A stretch of 64,000 bases of DNA. Origin: Paraburkholderia nodosa DSM 21604 (GTDB lineage: Bacteria; Pseudomonadota; Gammaproteobacteria; Burkholderiales; Burkholderiaceae). A model generated the notes under the pieces. That model was not told where the DNA came from. It saw nothing but the letters and a program-made list of their open reading frames with translations, and searched no databases. The DNA lies in NCBI RefSeq assembly GCF_000519185.1, contig NZ_JAFA01000014.1, forward strand, positions 62,001 through 126,000. Reading direction: 5' to 3'. The position numbers and the translations under genes were made by a program. Below, piece after piece: positions 53,664 through 62,426 of the stretch (its first letter is position 1; the number at the start of each line of letters is the position of its first letter).

Positions 53664-53700
53664 TATGCAAAATTCGCATACGCGCATGCAACAACGGCAT
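53664..53700. promoter_or_regulatory. Tandem LysR-type boxes upstream of the symporter gene
   Basis: ATGC-N7-GCAT at 53665-53679 and 53686-53700, again 21 bp apart. The first box is in TATGC-N7-GCATA. Between the two promoters, flanking bases are also similar (GCATC and a T-rich run after the second box). The symporter ATG is 133 bases downstream. Confidence 0.7.
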
Positions 53701-53832
53701 CATCGCTTCTTTTGGCACCCCTAATATGCCTCCCAACGCTTGACCGAGGTCGCAGTCGATCTCGCTCCAGGCGTCTCTCAACGTACACCGGTCATGTCTT
53801 GACCGCCTTGCGTCACTCAAGGACAGACGGAA

Positions 53833-55128
53833 ATGAAAAATCGCCTCACCGTTTTTATTGCCGTAGGCATGATACTGGGCGTCATTGCGGGCTACGCATG
53901 TCACGCCAGCACATCCGACCCGGCGACACTCAAAGCCATTGCAGGATACTTCTCGATCATCACGGACATCTTCCTGCGTCTCATCAAGATGATCATCGCG
54001 CCACTGGTGTTCGTCACGCTGGTGTCGGGCCTCGCCGGCATGGACAGCGGCCAGGACGTCGGCCGCATCGGTTTGCGTTCGGTGGGCTGGTTCGTTTGCG
54101 CGTCGCTGATTTCGCTCACGGTGGGCCTCGTCTTCGCCAATCTTCTGCAGCCGGGGGCTGGCCTGCACATGGTGGCCGGTGCCGGTGAGGTCGATACCGG
54201 CCTGAATACCTCGGCACTGAACTTCAGGGACGTCCTGACCCACGCCTTTCCGACCAGCCTGCTCGACGCCATGGCGCGTAACGACATCCTGCAGATCCTG
54301 GTCTTCTCCGTCTTCCTCGGCCTTGGACTGAGCGCAACGAAGCGCGACGCGCGCGTCAAGGTCGTGATCGAGATGATTGATGGCATGGTGCCCGTCATGC
54401 TGCGGGTGACGAACTACGTCATGCGGGCGGCGCCCTTCGGCGTGTTCGGTGCGATCGCCTCGGCGGTGACACTGCGCGGCCTCGACGTCATCTACACGTA
54501 TGGCAAGTTGATTGGCTCCTTCTATCTGGGGCTGGTCGTGCTGTGGGCGATCCTGGTTTTGGTCGGCTATCTGTTCCTCGGCCGTCGCGTCGGCACCTTG
54601 CTCAAGGCGGTGCGCGAACCCGCCATGATCGCGTTTGCGACGGCGAGCAGCGAGGCGGCCTATCCGCGGCTGACTGAGCAGCTGGAGCGCTTTGGCGTCG
54701 ACAAGAAAGTCGTCGGCTTCACGCTTCCGCTGGGCTATGCGTTCAATCTGGACGGCTCGATGATGTACCAGGCGTTCGCGGCCATCTTCATTGCCCAGGC
54801 GTTCGGGGTCAACATGCCGATCTCGCAGCAGTTCTTCATGCTGCTCGTGCTGATGCTGAGCAGCAAGGGCATGGCCAGCGTCCCGCGCGGCTCGGTGGTG
54901 GTAGTCGCGGCAGTGGCGCCGATGTTCCATTTGCCGGTCGAAGGCGTGGCCATGGTGCTTGCGATCGACCAGATTCTCGACATGGGCCGCACGATGACCA
55001 ATGTGATCGGCAACAGCGTAGCTACCGCGGTGATCGCGAAGTGGGAAGGCGCGCGAGCGAGCAACGCCGCCGACTTCATCGAGGACGACGAACAGATTTT
55101 CGGCCCGGCGCATGGTGGAGCCAAATGA
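53833..55128 (+). CDS. Dicarboxylate/amino acid:cation symporter (DAACS family)
   Basis: A 431-residue inner-membrane carrier with the GltP/DctA fold: IFLRLIKMIIAPLVFVTLVS, the serine-rich re-entrant loop IAFATASSEAAYPRLTEQLE and the substrate-binding GYAFNLDGSMMYQAFAAIFI, with MGRTMTNVIGNSVATAVIAK near the end. It would import aspartate, glutamate or C4 dicarboxylates with protons or sodium. ACGGAAATG gives a weak ribosome site. Its stop overlaps the racemase start by four bases. Confidence 0.92.
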   Translation: MKNRLTVFIAVGMILGVIAGYACHASTSDPATLKAIAGYFSIITDIFLRLIKMIIAPLVFVTLVSGLAGMDSGQDVGRIGLRSVGWFVCASLISLTVGLVFANLLQPGAGLHMVAGAGEVDTGLNTSALNFRDVLTHAFPTSLLDAMARNDILQILVFSVFLGLGLSATKRDARVKVVIEMIDGMVPVMLRVTNYVMRAAPFGVFGAIASAVTLRGLDVIYTYGKLIGSFYLGLVVLWAILVLVGYLFLGRRVGTLLKAVREPAMIAFATASSEAAYPRLTEQLERFGVDKKVVGFTLPLGYAFNLDGSMMYQAFAAIFIAQAFGVNMPISQQFFMLLVLMLSSKGMASVPRGSVVVVAAVAPMFHLPVEGVAMVLAIDQILDMGRTMTNVIGNSVATAVIAKWEGARASNAADFIEDDEQIFGPAHGGAK

Positions 55129-56591
55129 CTTCCGATGTCGCCGGCCACAAGCGCAAGTTCGGTATTGTCGGCGGCCTGGGGCCGCTGGCAAGCGCCGATG
55201 TTTTCTTCAAACTGGTGAAGGCGACGCCCGCATCGACCGATGCCGAGCACTTCGACGCAATCTTTCAGCAGTCGCCATTTCCCAACTCGGGCTCCGGAAG
55301 CACCGCGACGACGGAACGCAAGCTGTATATCTTCGAGATGATCCGGGACTTCGAGAAGCGCGGCGTGACCACGGTCGTGCTGCCGTGCTTTCTCAGTCAC
55401 ACCTTCATCGACGAACTGCGCGCGAACACGCGCTTGCAGATCGTGGACATGATCGAGGCGGTTCGCAGCCATATTCGGCGCAAGTTCCCGGGTGCGAGCC
55501 GCATCGGCATACTTGCCTCCGACTACACGCGGGAAAAGCGCCTGTTTGAACGGTACTTTGCGCCCCTCGAGTTCGAAGTCATCCACCCCCGATGCGATGA
55601 ACGCTTCGATCCGGTTACGGAAGCGGTATATGGATCGGATGGCATCAAGAGCGGGAACCTGGGCGGGCGTCCGGTCGAGCTATTGCGCGAAGCTTGCCGC
55701 GACCTGGTCGAGCAAGGTGCCCAGGTGATCGTGCCCGGCATGACGGAAATCGCCCTGGTCGCGGATGAAATCGGCCCGCTGGGCGTGCCGCTCGTCGATG
55801 CCAACCTCGCGTATGCGCAGTACGTCGTCTCTGGCGGCTACGGTTCGCCGTCTCACGCCTTCAAGGTTGGGGTCGTGGGCGGTGTGGGGCCCGCGGCGAC
55901 GGTCGATTTTCTACAGAAGATTGTCCGCAATACGCCCGCCACGCGCGACCAGGATCACATCAAGCTGCTGGTCGAACAGAACCCGCAGATTCCGGACCGC
56001 ACCGAGAATCTGATCGGCGACGGCGCGGACCCAACGGTCTCGCTGTACGCGACGTGCAAGCGGCTCGAGGACGGCGGCGCGGACATCATCGCCATTCCGT
56101 GCAACACTGCGCATGCATTCGTCGAGCGCATCCAGCCGTACCTCAACATCCCGATTGTGAACATGTTGACGGTCACGGTCGGCTATTTGCGCGAGACTTA
56201 TCCGGCGCTTCGTGATGTCGGCGTGCTCGCGACATCGGGCACGATCGAGAGCGGGGTCTATCGAAAGGCGCTCGAATCGCAGGATCTTCGTCAAGTCCTG
56301 CCCTCCCCGGCGCTACAGGAGCGCGTAATGGAAGCCATCTACGGCAAACATGGCGTCAAGGCGGGATTGACGACGGGGCAGTGTCAGGAAGACATCGCTG
56401 CCGCCATGGAAGGACTGATTGCCGAAGGCGTTGAAGTCGTCGTCCTTGGGTGCACCGAACTCCCGCTCCTTTTGACCGGGAGTGAATTCGTGGGCAGCGG
56501 CGGCGCGCGCGTCAGGCTGATTGATCCCACCGACGTTCTCGCTCGACGGTGCATCGCGTACGCATTGTCGGCAGACGCGACCCTCGGTTGA
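55125..56591 (+). CDS. Two-domain aspartate/glutamate racemase with degenerate first half
   Basis: A 488-residue protein made of two fused Asp/Glu racemase domains (ordinary members are ~230-250 residues). The first (about 10-240) has GIVGGLGPLASADVFFKLV and C88 in LPCFLSHTF, but the second cysteine is Met in VPGMTEIAL (about residue 206). The second (about 245-485) has GVVGGVGPAATVDFLQKIV, C326 in IPCNTAHAF and C443 in VLGCTELPL, so it is intact. It would interconvert D- and L-aspartate or a related amino acid. The start overlaps the symporter stop (ATGA). The frame upstream to 55041 is a shadow. Confidence 0.85.
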   Translation: MTSDVAGHKRKFGIVGGLGPLASADVFFKLVKATPASTDAEHFDAIFQQSPFPNSGSGSTATTERKLYIFEMIRDFEKRGVTTVVLPCFLSHTFIDELRANTRLQIVDMIEAVRSHIRRKFPGASRIGILASDYTREKRLFERYFAPLEFEVIHPRCDERFDPVTEAVYGSDGIKSGNLGGRPVELLREACRDLVEQGAQVIVPGMTEIALVADEIGPLGVPLVDANLAYAQYVVSGGYGSPSHAFKVGVVGGVGPAATVDFLQKIVRNTPATRDQDHIKLLVEQNPQIPDRTENLIGDGADPTVSLYATCKRLEDGGADIIAIPCNTAHAFVERIQPYLNIPIVNMLTVTVGYLRETYPALRDVGVLATSGTIESGVYRKALESQDLRQVLPSPALQERVMEAIYGKHGVKAGLTTGQCQEDIAAAMEGLIAEGVEVVVLGCTELPLLLTGSEFVGSGGARVRLIDPTDVLARRCIAYALSADATLG

Positions 56592-56619
56592 CCCGAACAC
56601 TCTCCAACGGAGCAAAGAG

Positions 56620-58038
56620 ATGTCCAATCGTTCTGAACGCATCGAACACGATCTTCTTGGCGACCTCGCCGTGCCCAACGAAGCCTATTACGGAGTCCAT
56701 ACGCTTCGTGCGCTCGCCAATTTTCCGATTACCGGCATTCCGATCTCGACTTATCCGAATCTGGTCAACGCCCTGGCGTATGTGAAAGAGGCCGCGGCGA
56801 TAGCGAACTACGAGTTGCGCCTGCTTCCCGAGCACAAGATGAAGGCCATCGTTCATGCGTGCCAGCAGATCCGTGAGGGGGTTGTCCACGACCAGTTCGT
56901 CGTCGACGTGATTCAGGGCGGGGCCGGCACGTCGACCAACATGAACGCGAACGAGGTGATTGCCAATCTCGCGCTCGAACATCTTGGCCACGAACGAGGG
57001 GACTACGCGGTGCTGCACCCAAACGAAGATGTGAATCTTGGGCAAAGCACCAACGACGTGTATCCGACTGCGCTGAAAATCGCCACGTATATGGGCATCG
57101 CGCAACTGGTCGATGCGATGGGCGTCTTGCGCGAATCGTTCGAACGGAAGGCGGCGGAGTTTCGCGACGATCTGAAGATGGGGCGAACCCAGTTGCAGGA
57201 CGCGGTCCCCATGACCCTGGGACAGGAGTTCAGCACCTTTGCAGTCATGCTCGAAGAAGACCAGGAACGTCTGCGGGAAGCGTCAAAACTGATTTGCGAA
57301 ATCAACCTCGGCGCCACGGCGATCGGCACGGGCATCAACACGTCGCCCGACTATGCGCCGCTCGTCTGCCGCCATTTGGCCAGCGTCACGGGTATCCCGG
57401 TGACGACGTCGCCCAATCTCGTGGAGGCAACCCAGGACGTCGGCTCGTTCGTGCAACTGTCGGGCGTGCTCAAGCGCGTGGCGGTCAAGCTTTCAAAGAC
57501 CTGCAATGACCTTCGCCTGCTATCGAGCGGCCCGCGCGCAGGCCTTGGCGAGATCAATCTGCCGCCGGTTCAGGCGGGCTCCAGCATCATGCCGGGCAAG
57601 GTCAACCCGGTCATTCCTGAGGTGGTGAACCAGATCGCTTTCGAAGTCATTGGCAATGACGTGACGGTAAGCTTTGCTGCGGAGGCCGGTCAATTGCAGT
57701 TGAATGCGTTCGAGCCGATCATTGCGCACAGCCTGTTCAAGAGCGTGGCGCACCTGCGTGCGGGATGTCTTACCCTGGCGTCGAGGTGTGTCGACGGGAT
57801 CACGGCCAATCGCGAGCGGCTTCGCTCGCTCGTCGAAAATTCGATCGGCATCGTGACCGCGCTGAATCCGTACATCGGCTATACGAATGCGACGCAGGTA
57901 GCCCAGGAAGCGCTCGTCTCGGGAAGGAGCGTCGCCGATATTGTCATTGAGAGAGGATTGCTCACGCGGGCGCAACTCGAGGACATTCTCAAGCCAACGA
58001 TGCTGACGCAGCCGAGGCATCACCTGCCGCTTGCATAG
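56620..58038 (+). CDS. aspA: Aspartate ammonia-lyase
   Basis: A 472-residue fumarase/aspartase-superfamily enzyme that deaminates L-aspartate to fumarate. It has YYGVHTLRALANFPITGIPI, GGAGTSTNMNANEVIANLAL, GQSTNDVYPTALKIA, and the signature GSSIMPGKVNPVIPEV. These match aspartases more than fumarases (the N-terminal HTLRALANFPI segment). CGGAG lies 7 bases before the ATG, 28 bases after the racemase gene. It completes the series asparaginase, symporter, racemase, aspartase leading from asparagine to the TCA cycle. Confidence 0.92.
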   Translation: MSNRSERIEHDLLGDLAVPNEAYYGVHTLRALANFPITGIPISTYPNLVNALAYVKEAAAIANYELRLLPEHKMKAIVHACQQIREGVVHDQFVVDVIQGGAGTSTNMNANEVIANLALEHLGHERGDYAVLHPNEDVNLGQSTNDVYPTALKIATYMGIAQLVDAMGVLRESFERKAAEFRDDLKMGRTQLQDAVPMTLGQEFSTFAVMLEEDQERLREASKLICEINLGATAIGTGINTSPDYAPLVCRHLASVTGIPVTTSPNLVEATQDVGSFVQLSGVLKRVAVKLSKTCNDLRLLSSGPRAGLGEINLPPVQAGSSIMPGKVNPVIPEVVNQIAFEVIGNDVTVSFAAEAGQLQLNAFEPIIAHSLFKSVAHLRAGCLTLASRCVDGITANRERLRSLVENSIGIVTALNPYIGYTNATQVAQEALVSGRSVADIVIERGLLTRAQLEDILKPTMLTQPRHHLPLA

Positions 58039-58123
58039 CTACCGTACGCCGCCAGTCGAACACCGCCAGCATCCGGATGAAGTCCAGCGCGTTCATGCAG
58101 CTGGACGGCCAGCCACCGTATGG

Positions 58124-58831
58124 CTAATTGCGACCTTGCAGACGGTAGAGTTCGTTGGCGCGCGTAAGATGGGCGCGCATCGCCTCCTCGGCGGCATCAC
58201 CGTCACGGGCGGCGATCGCATCGACGATGCGTTGATGCTCAGTGAGCGTCAGTTCCTCAACGCCTGGCGCGCGCACGAGCGGCTGGTAGTATTCGCCCGC
58301 CCACCGGAACAGCGACTCCACGATCGAGGGAAAAATCGGGTTGCCGCTGATCTTCGCAATTTCGCGGTGGAACGCCATGTCCCTCTCGATGAATTCCGCG
58401 AGATTGACCATGGACGCGCGATGCTGCGCCACGCTTAACTGAAGCCGTGCGACGTCCTCTTCAGTAGCCCGCTCGGCTGCCATGCGCGCAGTGCCGGTTT
58501 CCAGGAAGAGCCGCGCATGCTTGAGGTGCTCGAGCATGTCGGGCTGGGTGCGCAGCAGATGCAGCGCGCCACCGGCGATCTGGGCGATCAGGCGGTCTGC
58601 GGTTGGCACGACCACGCGGGCGCGCTCACCATGCACGATCTCGACGATGCCGGAACGCTCCAGCGCCTGCAGCGCTTCGCGCACCGCCGGGCGCCCGACG
58701 CCGTATATCTCCATCAACTCGCGCTCGGACGGCAACTGCGCGCCGGGCGCGATCTCGCCCGCACGAATGCGTTCCATGAGCCGGTCGACGACTTCCTGGT
58801 ATAGCTTGCGACGTGGAATGATCTCGCCCAT
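58124..58831 (-). CDS. FadR-type GntR regulator of the apionate operon
   Basis: A 235-residue GntR protein. Winged helix: YQEVVDRLMERIRAGEIAPG, LPSERELMEIYGVGRPAVRE, LQALERSGIVEIVHGERARV. The C-terminal all-helical FCD domain has the metal/ligand histidines (for example FIERDMAFHREIA and TLTEHQRIVDAIAARDGDAA). The start MGEIIPRR is chosen because it begins the folded protein; the frame is open to 59053. A 19-bp operator lies 22 bases upstream of its start and the same sequence precedes the operon, so autoregulation and operon control are likely. Confidence 0.87.
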   Translation of the reverse strand: MGEIIPRRKLYQEVVDRLMERIRAGEIAPGAQLPSERELMEIYGVGRPAVREALQALERSGIVEIVHGERARVVVPTADRLIAQIAGGALHLLRTQPDMLEHLKHARLFLETGTARMAAERATEEDVARLQLSVAQHRASMVNLAEFIERDMAFHREIAKISGNPIFPSIVESLFRWAGEYYQPLVRAPGVEELTLTEHQRIVDAIAARDGDAAEEAMRAHLTRANELYRLQGRN

Positions 58832-58852
58832 TGCAGTGGTACTGTAAACGTC

Positions 58853-58871
58853 TGGTGTAATGACAATACCA
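58853..58871. promoter_or_regulatory. TGGT-N11-ACCA operator upstream of the GntR gene
   Basis: TGGT at 58853-58856, ACCA at 58868-58871. With the site at 63825-63843 it agrees at 14 of 19 positions, including TGGTGT and ATGA. TGGT/ACCA arms are typical of FadR-type GntR proteins. Confidence 0.65.
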
Positions 58872-58904
58872 CACCGCGCCGCCGGCCACCACGTCACAGC
58901 CGGC

Positions 58905-60284
58905 TCACTTCGCCTGCCCTTCGCGTACGGCGCCAAAGAAGTCGGCCTGGCCGATCTGTCCGCCCTTGAGCACAATTTCGAGACCATCGCGCCCGGCAGC
59001 GCTCGACCACGCCCGGCACAGCGGCGCACCGGGCGCCACGCCCGCCGCCACACTCAGCGCGTCAATGCCGAGCGCGCTGGCGACCTCGCCCGAACTGTCA
59101 CCGCCTGCAACGACCACACGCGAGACGCCGGTGCGATCGAGCATGTGCCGCATCACCTCAGCGAGCGCACGGCCCACCTCGCGGGCAGCGTCCTGGCGCG
59201 TGCGTCCGGAGCGCCGCGCAATCTCGTCGAAGCCGCGCACGACCGGGTCGTCCGGGCCTTCCGCGCTGTGGACCAAGGCGCTGCTTCCGCTGACGATGGC
59301 TTGCGTAGCCGCACCGGCCGCCCGTTCGATTTCAGCGGGTCCGGCCTGCGGATCGAGAGCACGCGTGAGGTCGAGCCGATCCACGTGAAAACCGTGCTGG
59401 CGTGCCCAGCCAATCTGTGCCGCGGTGACAGGTGAACAACTGCCGCTCACCACGCCAATTGCCTCGACCGGGCTCGCCGCGGGCAACGACGGCGTAGCAG
59501 GCAGCCAGCCGCGCGAGTGCCAGTACGCGGCAAGCGCATACTGGAGGCCCGATGACGAGGCCGTGAACACCCCTTCGCCGCGCGCTTCCCAAACGAGGCG
59601 GCCCGCTTCTGCCAACGTTTCGTCGTCGAGCACATCGATCAGCACGACGGGGGTATCGTCCGCGCATAGCATGCCGACGCGTGCGGCGCCCTCCCCGGCG
59701 CGCAACTGAAGCATGTCGACGAGTTCGATGCGGCGCGCCGTCTGCCGCGCGAGATGGCGGCGCAGATCCGCTTCGTCCATCGGCGTCACGGGGTGGCGCG
59801 CCATCGTCGGATGACGGTCGAGGCGATAGCCGACGCCGTCGACGGCTGCGAAGAGATTGCCGAACACCTGGTAGCGTTTCAGGCGCGGTGCGCCGATCAC
59901 CATGGGCGACCAGCGCCCCGGTATGTGCTGCGCGCCGATGTCGATCGCGGCGCCAATCGAACCGACCTCAGGCGACGAATCGAACGTGGAGCACACCTTG
60001 TACTGCAGCACCGGTGCGCCGAGCGCGGCGAGGCTCGAAAACGCATGTGGCAGCGTTTCGCGCATCCACGCCGTGCTGCGGCCGCGCGACGATCCCGCAA
60101 TGCCCACACAACGCGCCTCGGGAAAACGCGCGAGCGCCTCGGGTGTTGGCGTGTCGAGAAAAAGGACGGTGGGGATGCCCGCGGCCGTCATGGCCTCCAT
60201 CGCATCGGTCGACCCCGTGAAGTCGTCGCCGTAATACGCGAGCAGCAGGCCCTCGGGCAGGGACGCGTTGTTTGCTTCAGCCAT
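58905..60284 (-). CDS. oiaK: 3-oxo-isoapionate kinase (four-carbon acid sugar kinase, DUF1537)
   Basis: A 459-residue kinase of the two-domain four-carbon acid-sugar kinase family. The N-terminal substrate domain begins LLAYYGDDFTGSTDAMEAMT; a phosphate/nucleotide domain follows with VSGSCSPVTAAQIGWAR, VVAGGDSSGEVASALGIDAL and PGAPLCRAWS, and the end has EIVLKGGQIGQADFFGAV. Context with an apionate oxidoisomerase and a RuBisCO-like protein points to OiaK, which phosphorylates 3-oxo-isoapionate. I start at the ATG at 60284, 8 bases after the upstream stop. Other acid-sugar substrates are possible. Confidence 0.85.
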   Translation of the reverse strand: MAEANNASLPEGLLLAYYGDDFTGSTDAMEAMTAAGIPTVLFLDTPTPEALARFPEARCVGIAGSSRGRSTAWMRETLPHAFSSLAALGAPVLQYKVCSTFDSSPEVGSIGAAIDIGAQHIPGRWSPMVIGAPRLKRYQVFGNLFAAVDGVGYRLDRHPTMARHPVTPMDEADLRRHLARQTARRIELVDMLQLRAGEGAARVGMLCADDTPVVLIDVLDDETLAEAGRLVWEARGEGVFTASSSGLQYALAAYWHSRGWLPATPSLPAASPVEAIGVVSGSCSPVTAAQIGWARQHGFHVDRLDLTRALDPQAGPAEIERAAGAATQAIVSGSSALVHSAEGPDDPVVRGFDEIARRSGRTRQDAAREVGRALAEVMRHMLDRTGVSRVVVAGGDSSGEVASALGIDALSVAAGVAPGAPLCRAWSSAAGRDGLEIVLKGGQIGQADFFGAVREGQAK

Positions 60285-60292
60285 ACCGCGGC

Positions 60293-61537
60293 TCACTTCC
60301 AGAAGCCGAGCGCCGCGCGCAAGGACGGATGCCTTTGCGCGTGCTGCTCCAGCGGTACCCCTTCGATGGCGGCGCACCAGGCTTCGCGCAATGCATCGAC
60401 GCCCGCGGCCACGCCCTGCGGGTGTCCGAAGATGCCGCCGCCCGCCGTGTGGATGAGATCCGCGCAGCCGAGTGCGGCGTAGGTATCGGCGGCCTGCAGG
60501 CCGGTCTGCCCCGAGCTGAAAACAGGCATGGCCGGCATTGGGGCGCTTGCCATCACGGGCGCGAGCACGGCGCGCGCCGCGCCGATCACGCTGTCGTCGG
60601 GTTCGCTGAACTTGTTGCGCAGGCCGTTCACGTGCATGTGGTCCGCTCCGGCGAGACGCCAGATCATCTGCCACGGCGCGTAGTCCCAACCGAGCGCCGG
60701 ACTGCGCGAGAGGTAGCCCCACCCCGCCCGATGCGCGTGGATGGGCAACTGCGAATGCCGCCGCAATTCATGCAGGCCCACGATACCCACCGAATTGAGC
60801 ACGGCCATTACGCACGTTCCGCCATGCGCGAGCACGAGATCGTGGCGGCGGCGCATCTGGTCGAGGTCGCCCGTGAGATTGAACGCCACCATCGCCTTCT
60901 TGCCGGTGCGCTCGGCATGGTCGTTGACCACGCGCATCACCGCCTTCACACGTTCGTCGAAGGGACAATGGGAGCCGTCGGCCTGTAGTTCGTCATCCTT
61001 GATAAAGTCGATGCCGCCCTGCACGAGCTCGCGCACCTGCTGCGCGGTTTGCTCGGGCGAGAGCCCCACGCTCGGCTTGATGATCGTGCCGATCAGCGGA
61101 CCGTGCGCCACGCCCGTGAGTTGCCGCGTGCCTTCGATGCCGAACGCCGGCCCCGGATAGGCCGCCGCGAACGACTCTGGCAGTCGCAGCCCGGTGAGCC
61201 TCAAGCCCGACACCTGGTGCAGCTCGAACAGGTTGCCTGCAACGGTCGACATCAGATTCGGCAGCGACGCGCCGAAATTCTCGATCGGCCACGAGAGTTC
61301 GAGCGTGCAGCGCGTGTAGGTGTCTGAGCGCATGCCGCCGGGCAGGCTCGGCGCATCCGCGGTTTCGAGCACGTCGAGGCGCTCGACACGCGCGCCCGAG
61401 CGCGCCTTCAGCTCGGGTGTTTCGTTTGGCAGTGCGACGAAAGTGCCGCTCGACTGCTCTCCGGCGATGACGTCGGCGGCACGCCGCGGATCATCGCCGG
61501 TTTCCAGCCAGTAAGTCGCGTGAATACGTTCGGTCAC
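60293..61537 (-). CDS. oiaX: RuBisCO-like protein, probable 3-oxo-isoapionate-4-phosphate decarboxylase
   Basis: A 414-residue RuBisCO-family protein, without photosynthetic function. The metal/carbamate centre is kept: K154 in GTIIKPSVGLS, and K180, D182 and E183 in GGIDFIKDDEL, with the same 26-residue spacing as K175 and K201 of RuBisCO, plus H269-R270. The lysine following K175 by two (KPK) is Ser here. The start is GTG with AGGAAG upstream. Between apnO and oiaK it should act on 3-oxo-isoapionate 4-phosphate. The related OiaT (transcarboxylase/hydrolase) is an alternative. Confidence 0.82.
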   Translation of the reverse strand: MTERIHATYWLETGDDPRRAADVIAGEQSSGTFVALPNETPELKARSGARVERLDVLETADAPSLPGGMRSDTYTRCTLELSWPIENFGASLPNLMSTVAGNLFELHQVSGLRLTGLRLPESFAAAYPGPAFGIEGTRQLTGVAHGPLIGTIIKPSVGLSPEQTAQQVRELVQGGIDFIKDDELQADGSHCPFDERVKAVMRVVNDHAERTGKKAMVAFNLTGDLDQMRRRHDLVLAHGGTCVMAVLNSVGIVGLHELRRHSQLPIHAHRAGWGYLSRSPALGWDYAPWQMIWRLAGADHMHVNGLRNKFSEPDDSVIGAARAVLAPVMASAPMPAMPVFSSGQTGLQAADTYAALGCADLIHTAGGGIFGHPQGVAAGVDALREAWCAAIEGVPLEQHAQRHPSLRAALGFWK

Positions 61538-61557
61538 GGTGTGCTTCCTGTTTCGGG

Positions 61558-62388
61558 TCAGGTGATACGGCGAATGCTCTCGGCGATCTCGGCGCGGTCG
61601 AACACGCCCTTCCAGTCGTCGCGCATAAGGCGCGGCTTGCCGAATTCGATCGCCTTGTTGCAGGCGTCGGAGAACGCGCCGGGTATCTCGTTGAAGATCA
61701 CCGCGCTCAGGATGTTCATGTGGCCGAGCAGGAAGTCGCGCGCGGCTTCCTTGGGCACACCGCGCTGGATGGTCTCGTCCATCGCTTCGCGCATCACATA
61801 CAGGAGCGTCGCGCAGACCGTTTCGGAGAGGCCCGGCTCGAGCATGGCCATCTGGTCCACACTCAGGCGATACGAGCGCAGGATCGGCGCGTAGATGGTT
61901 TTCGCCACGTCTTCGCCGAGATCGAACGCCTCGTCCGGGCCCTGCATCAGCGCGCTCGTGATCGACTGCTTTGCGTATGCGCCACCGAAATGATCGTGAA
62001 GTGACTTTTCATCGACATCGTAGTTAAAGATGATCGGATGGCACGGATGCGCCACGAAGTACGTGAGATCGGGCCGCTCCGGCAGATGGCCCGCGAACGG
62101 CGCGGCGGCGTCGAGCGTCATCACCATCGTGCCGGCCTTCAGCATGGGCGAGATCTCGTGGCTCAGCTTGCCGATCAGCGTATCGGGCACGGCGAGGATG
62201 ACGACGTCGGCGCTATCGAGCGCCGCTTCGACCGACACGCAGTCAATGTTCAACTCGTCCTTGAGTCGCTTGCGGCCCGCCTCGCCGACTTCGACGTGCG
62301 CCACGCGGTAGTCCGACTTCTGCAGGTTGCCCGAAAGGCGAAAGCCCATCTTTCCGCCCGCGCCAAAGAGCGCAATTTTCTCTTTCAT
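61558..62388 (-). CDS. apnO: D-apionate oxidoisomerase
   Basis: A 276-residue NAD(P)-dependent oxidoreductase of the 6-phosphogluconate-dehydrogenase-like fold. The nucleotide motif IALFGAGGKMGFRLSGNL is at the N-terminus, followed by VILAVPDTLIGKLSHEI, FVAHPCHPIIFNYDVDEKSL and a helical C-terminal domain. In combination with the RuBisCO-like protein and kinase it matches ApnO, which converts D-apionate to 3-oxo-isoapionate. AGGAGG is 6 bases before the ATG at 62388; the ATG at 62394 touches it and is less likely. A longer frame upstream is a shadow of the MFS gene. Confidence 0.8.
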   Translation of the reverse strand: MKEKIALFGAGGKMGFRLSGNLQKSDYRVAHVEVGEAGRKRLKDELNIDCVSVEAALDSADVVILAVPDTLIGKLSHEISPMLKAGTMVMTLDAAAPFAGHLPERPDLTYFVAHPCHPIIFNYDVDEKSLHDHFGGAYAKQSITSALMQGPDEAFDLGEDVAKTIYAPILRSYRLSVDQMAMLEPGLSETVCATLLYVMREAMDETIQRGVPKEAARDFLLGHMNILSAVIFNEIPGAFSDACNKAIEFGKPRLMRDDWKGVFDRAEIAESIRRIT

Positions 62389-62426
62389 GCTCATCCTCCT
62401 TGCAAGGTCCGTGAGTCCAGGTTCGA

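Noticed and set aside
53647..55191. 514-residue frame antisense to the symporter
   Set aside because: It covers the symporter and its operator; His/Arg-rich shadow.
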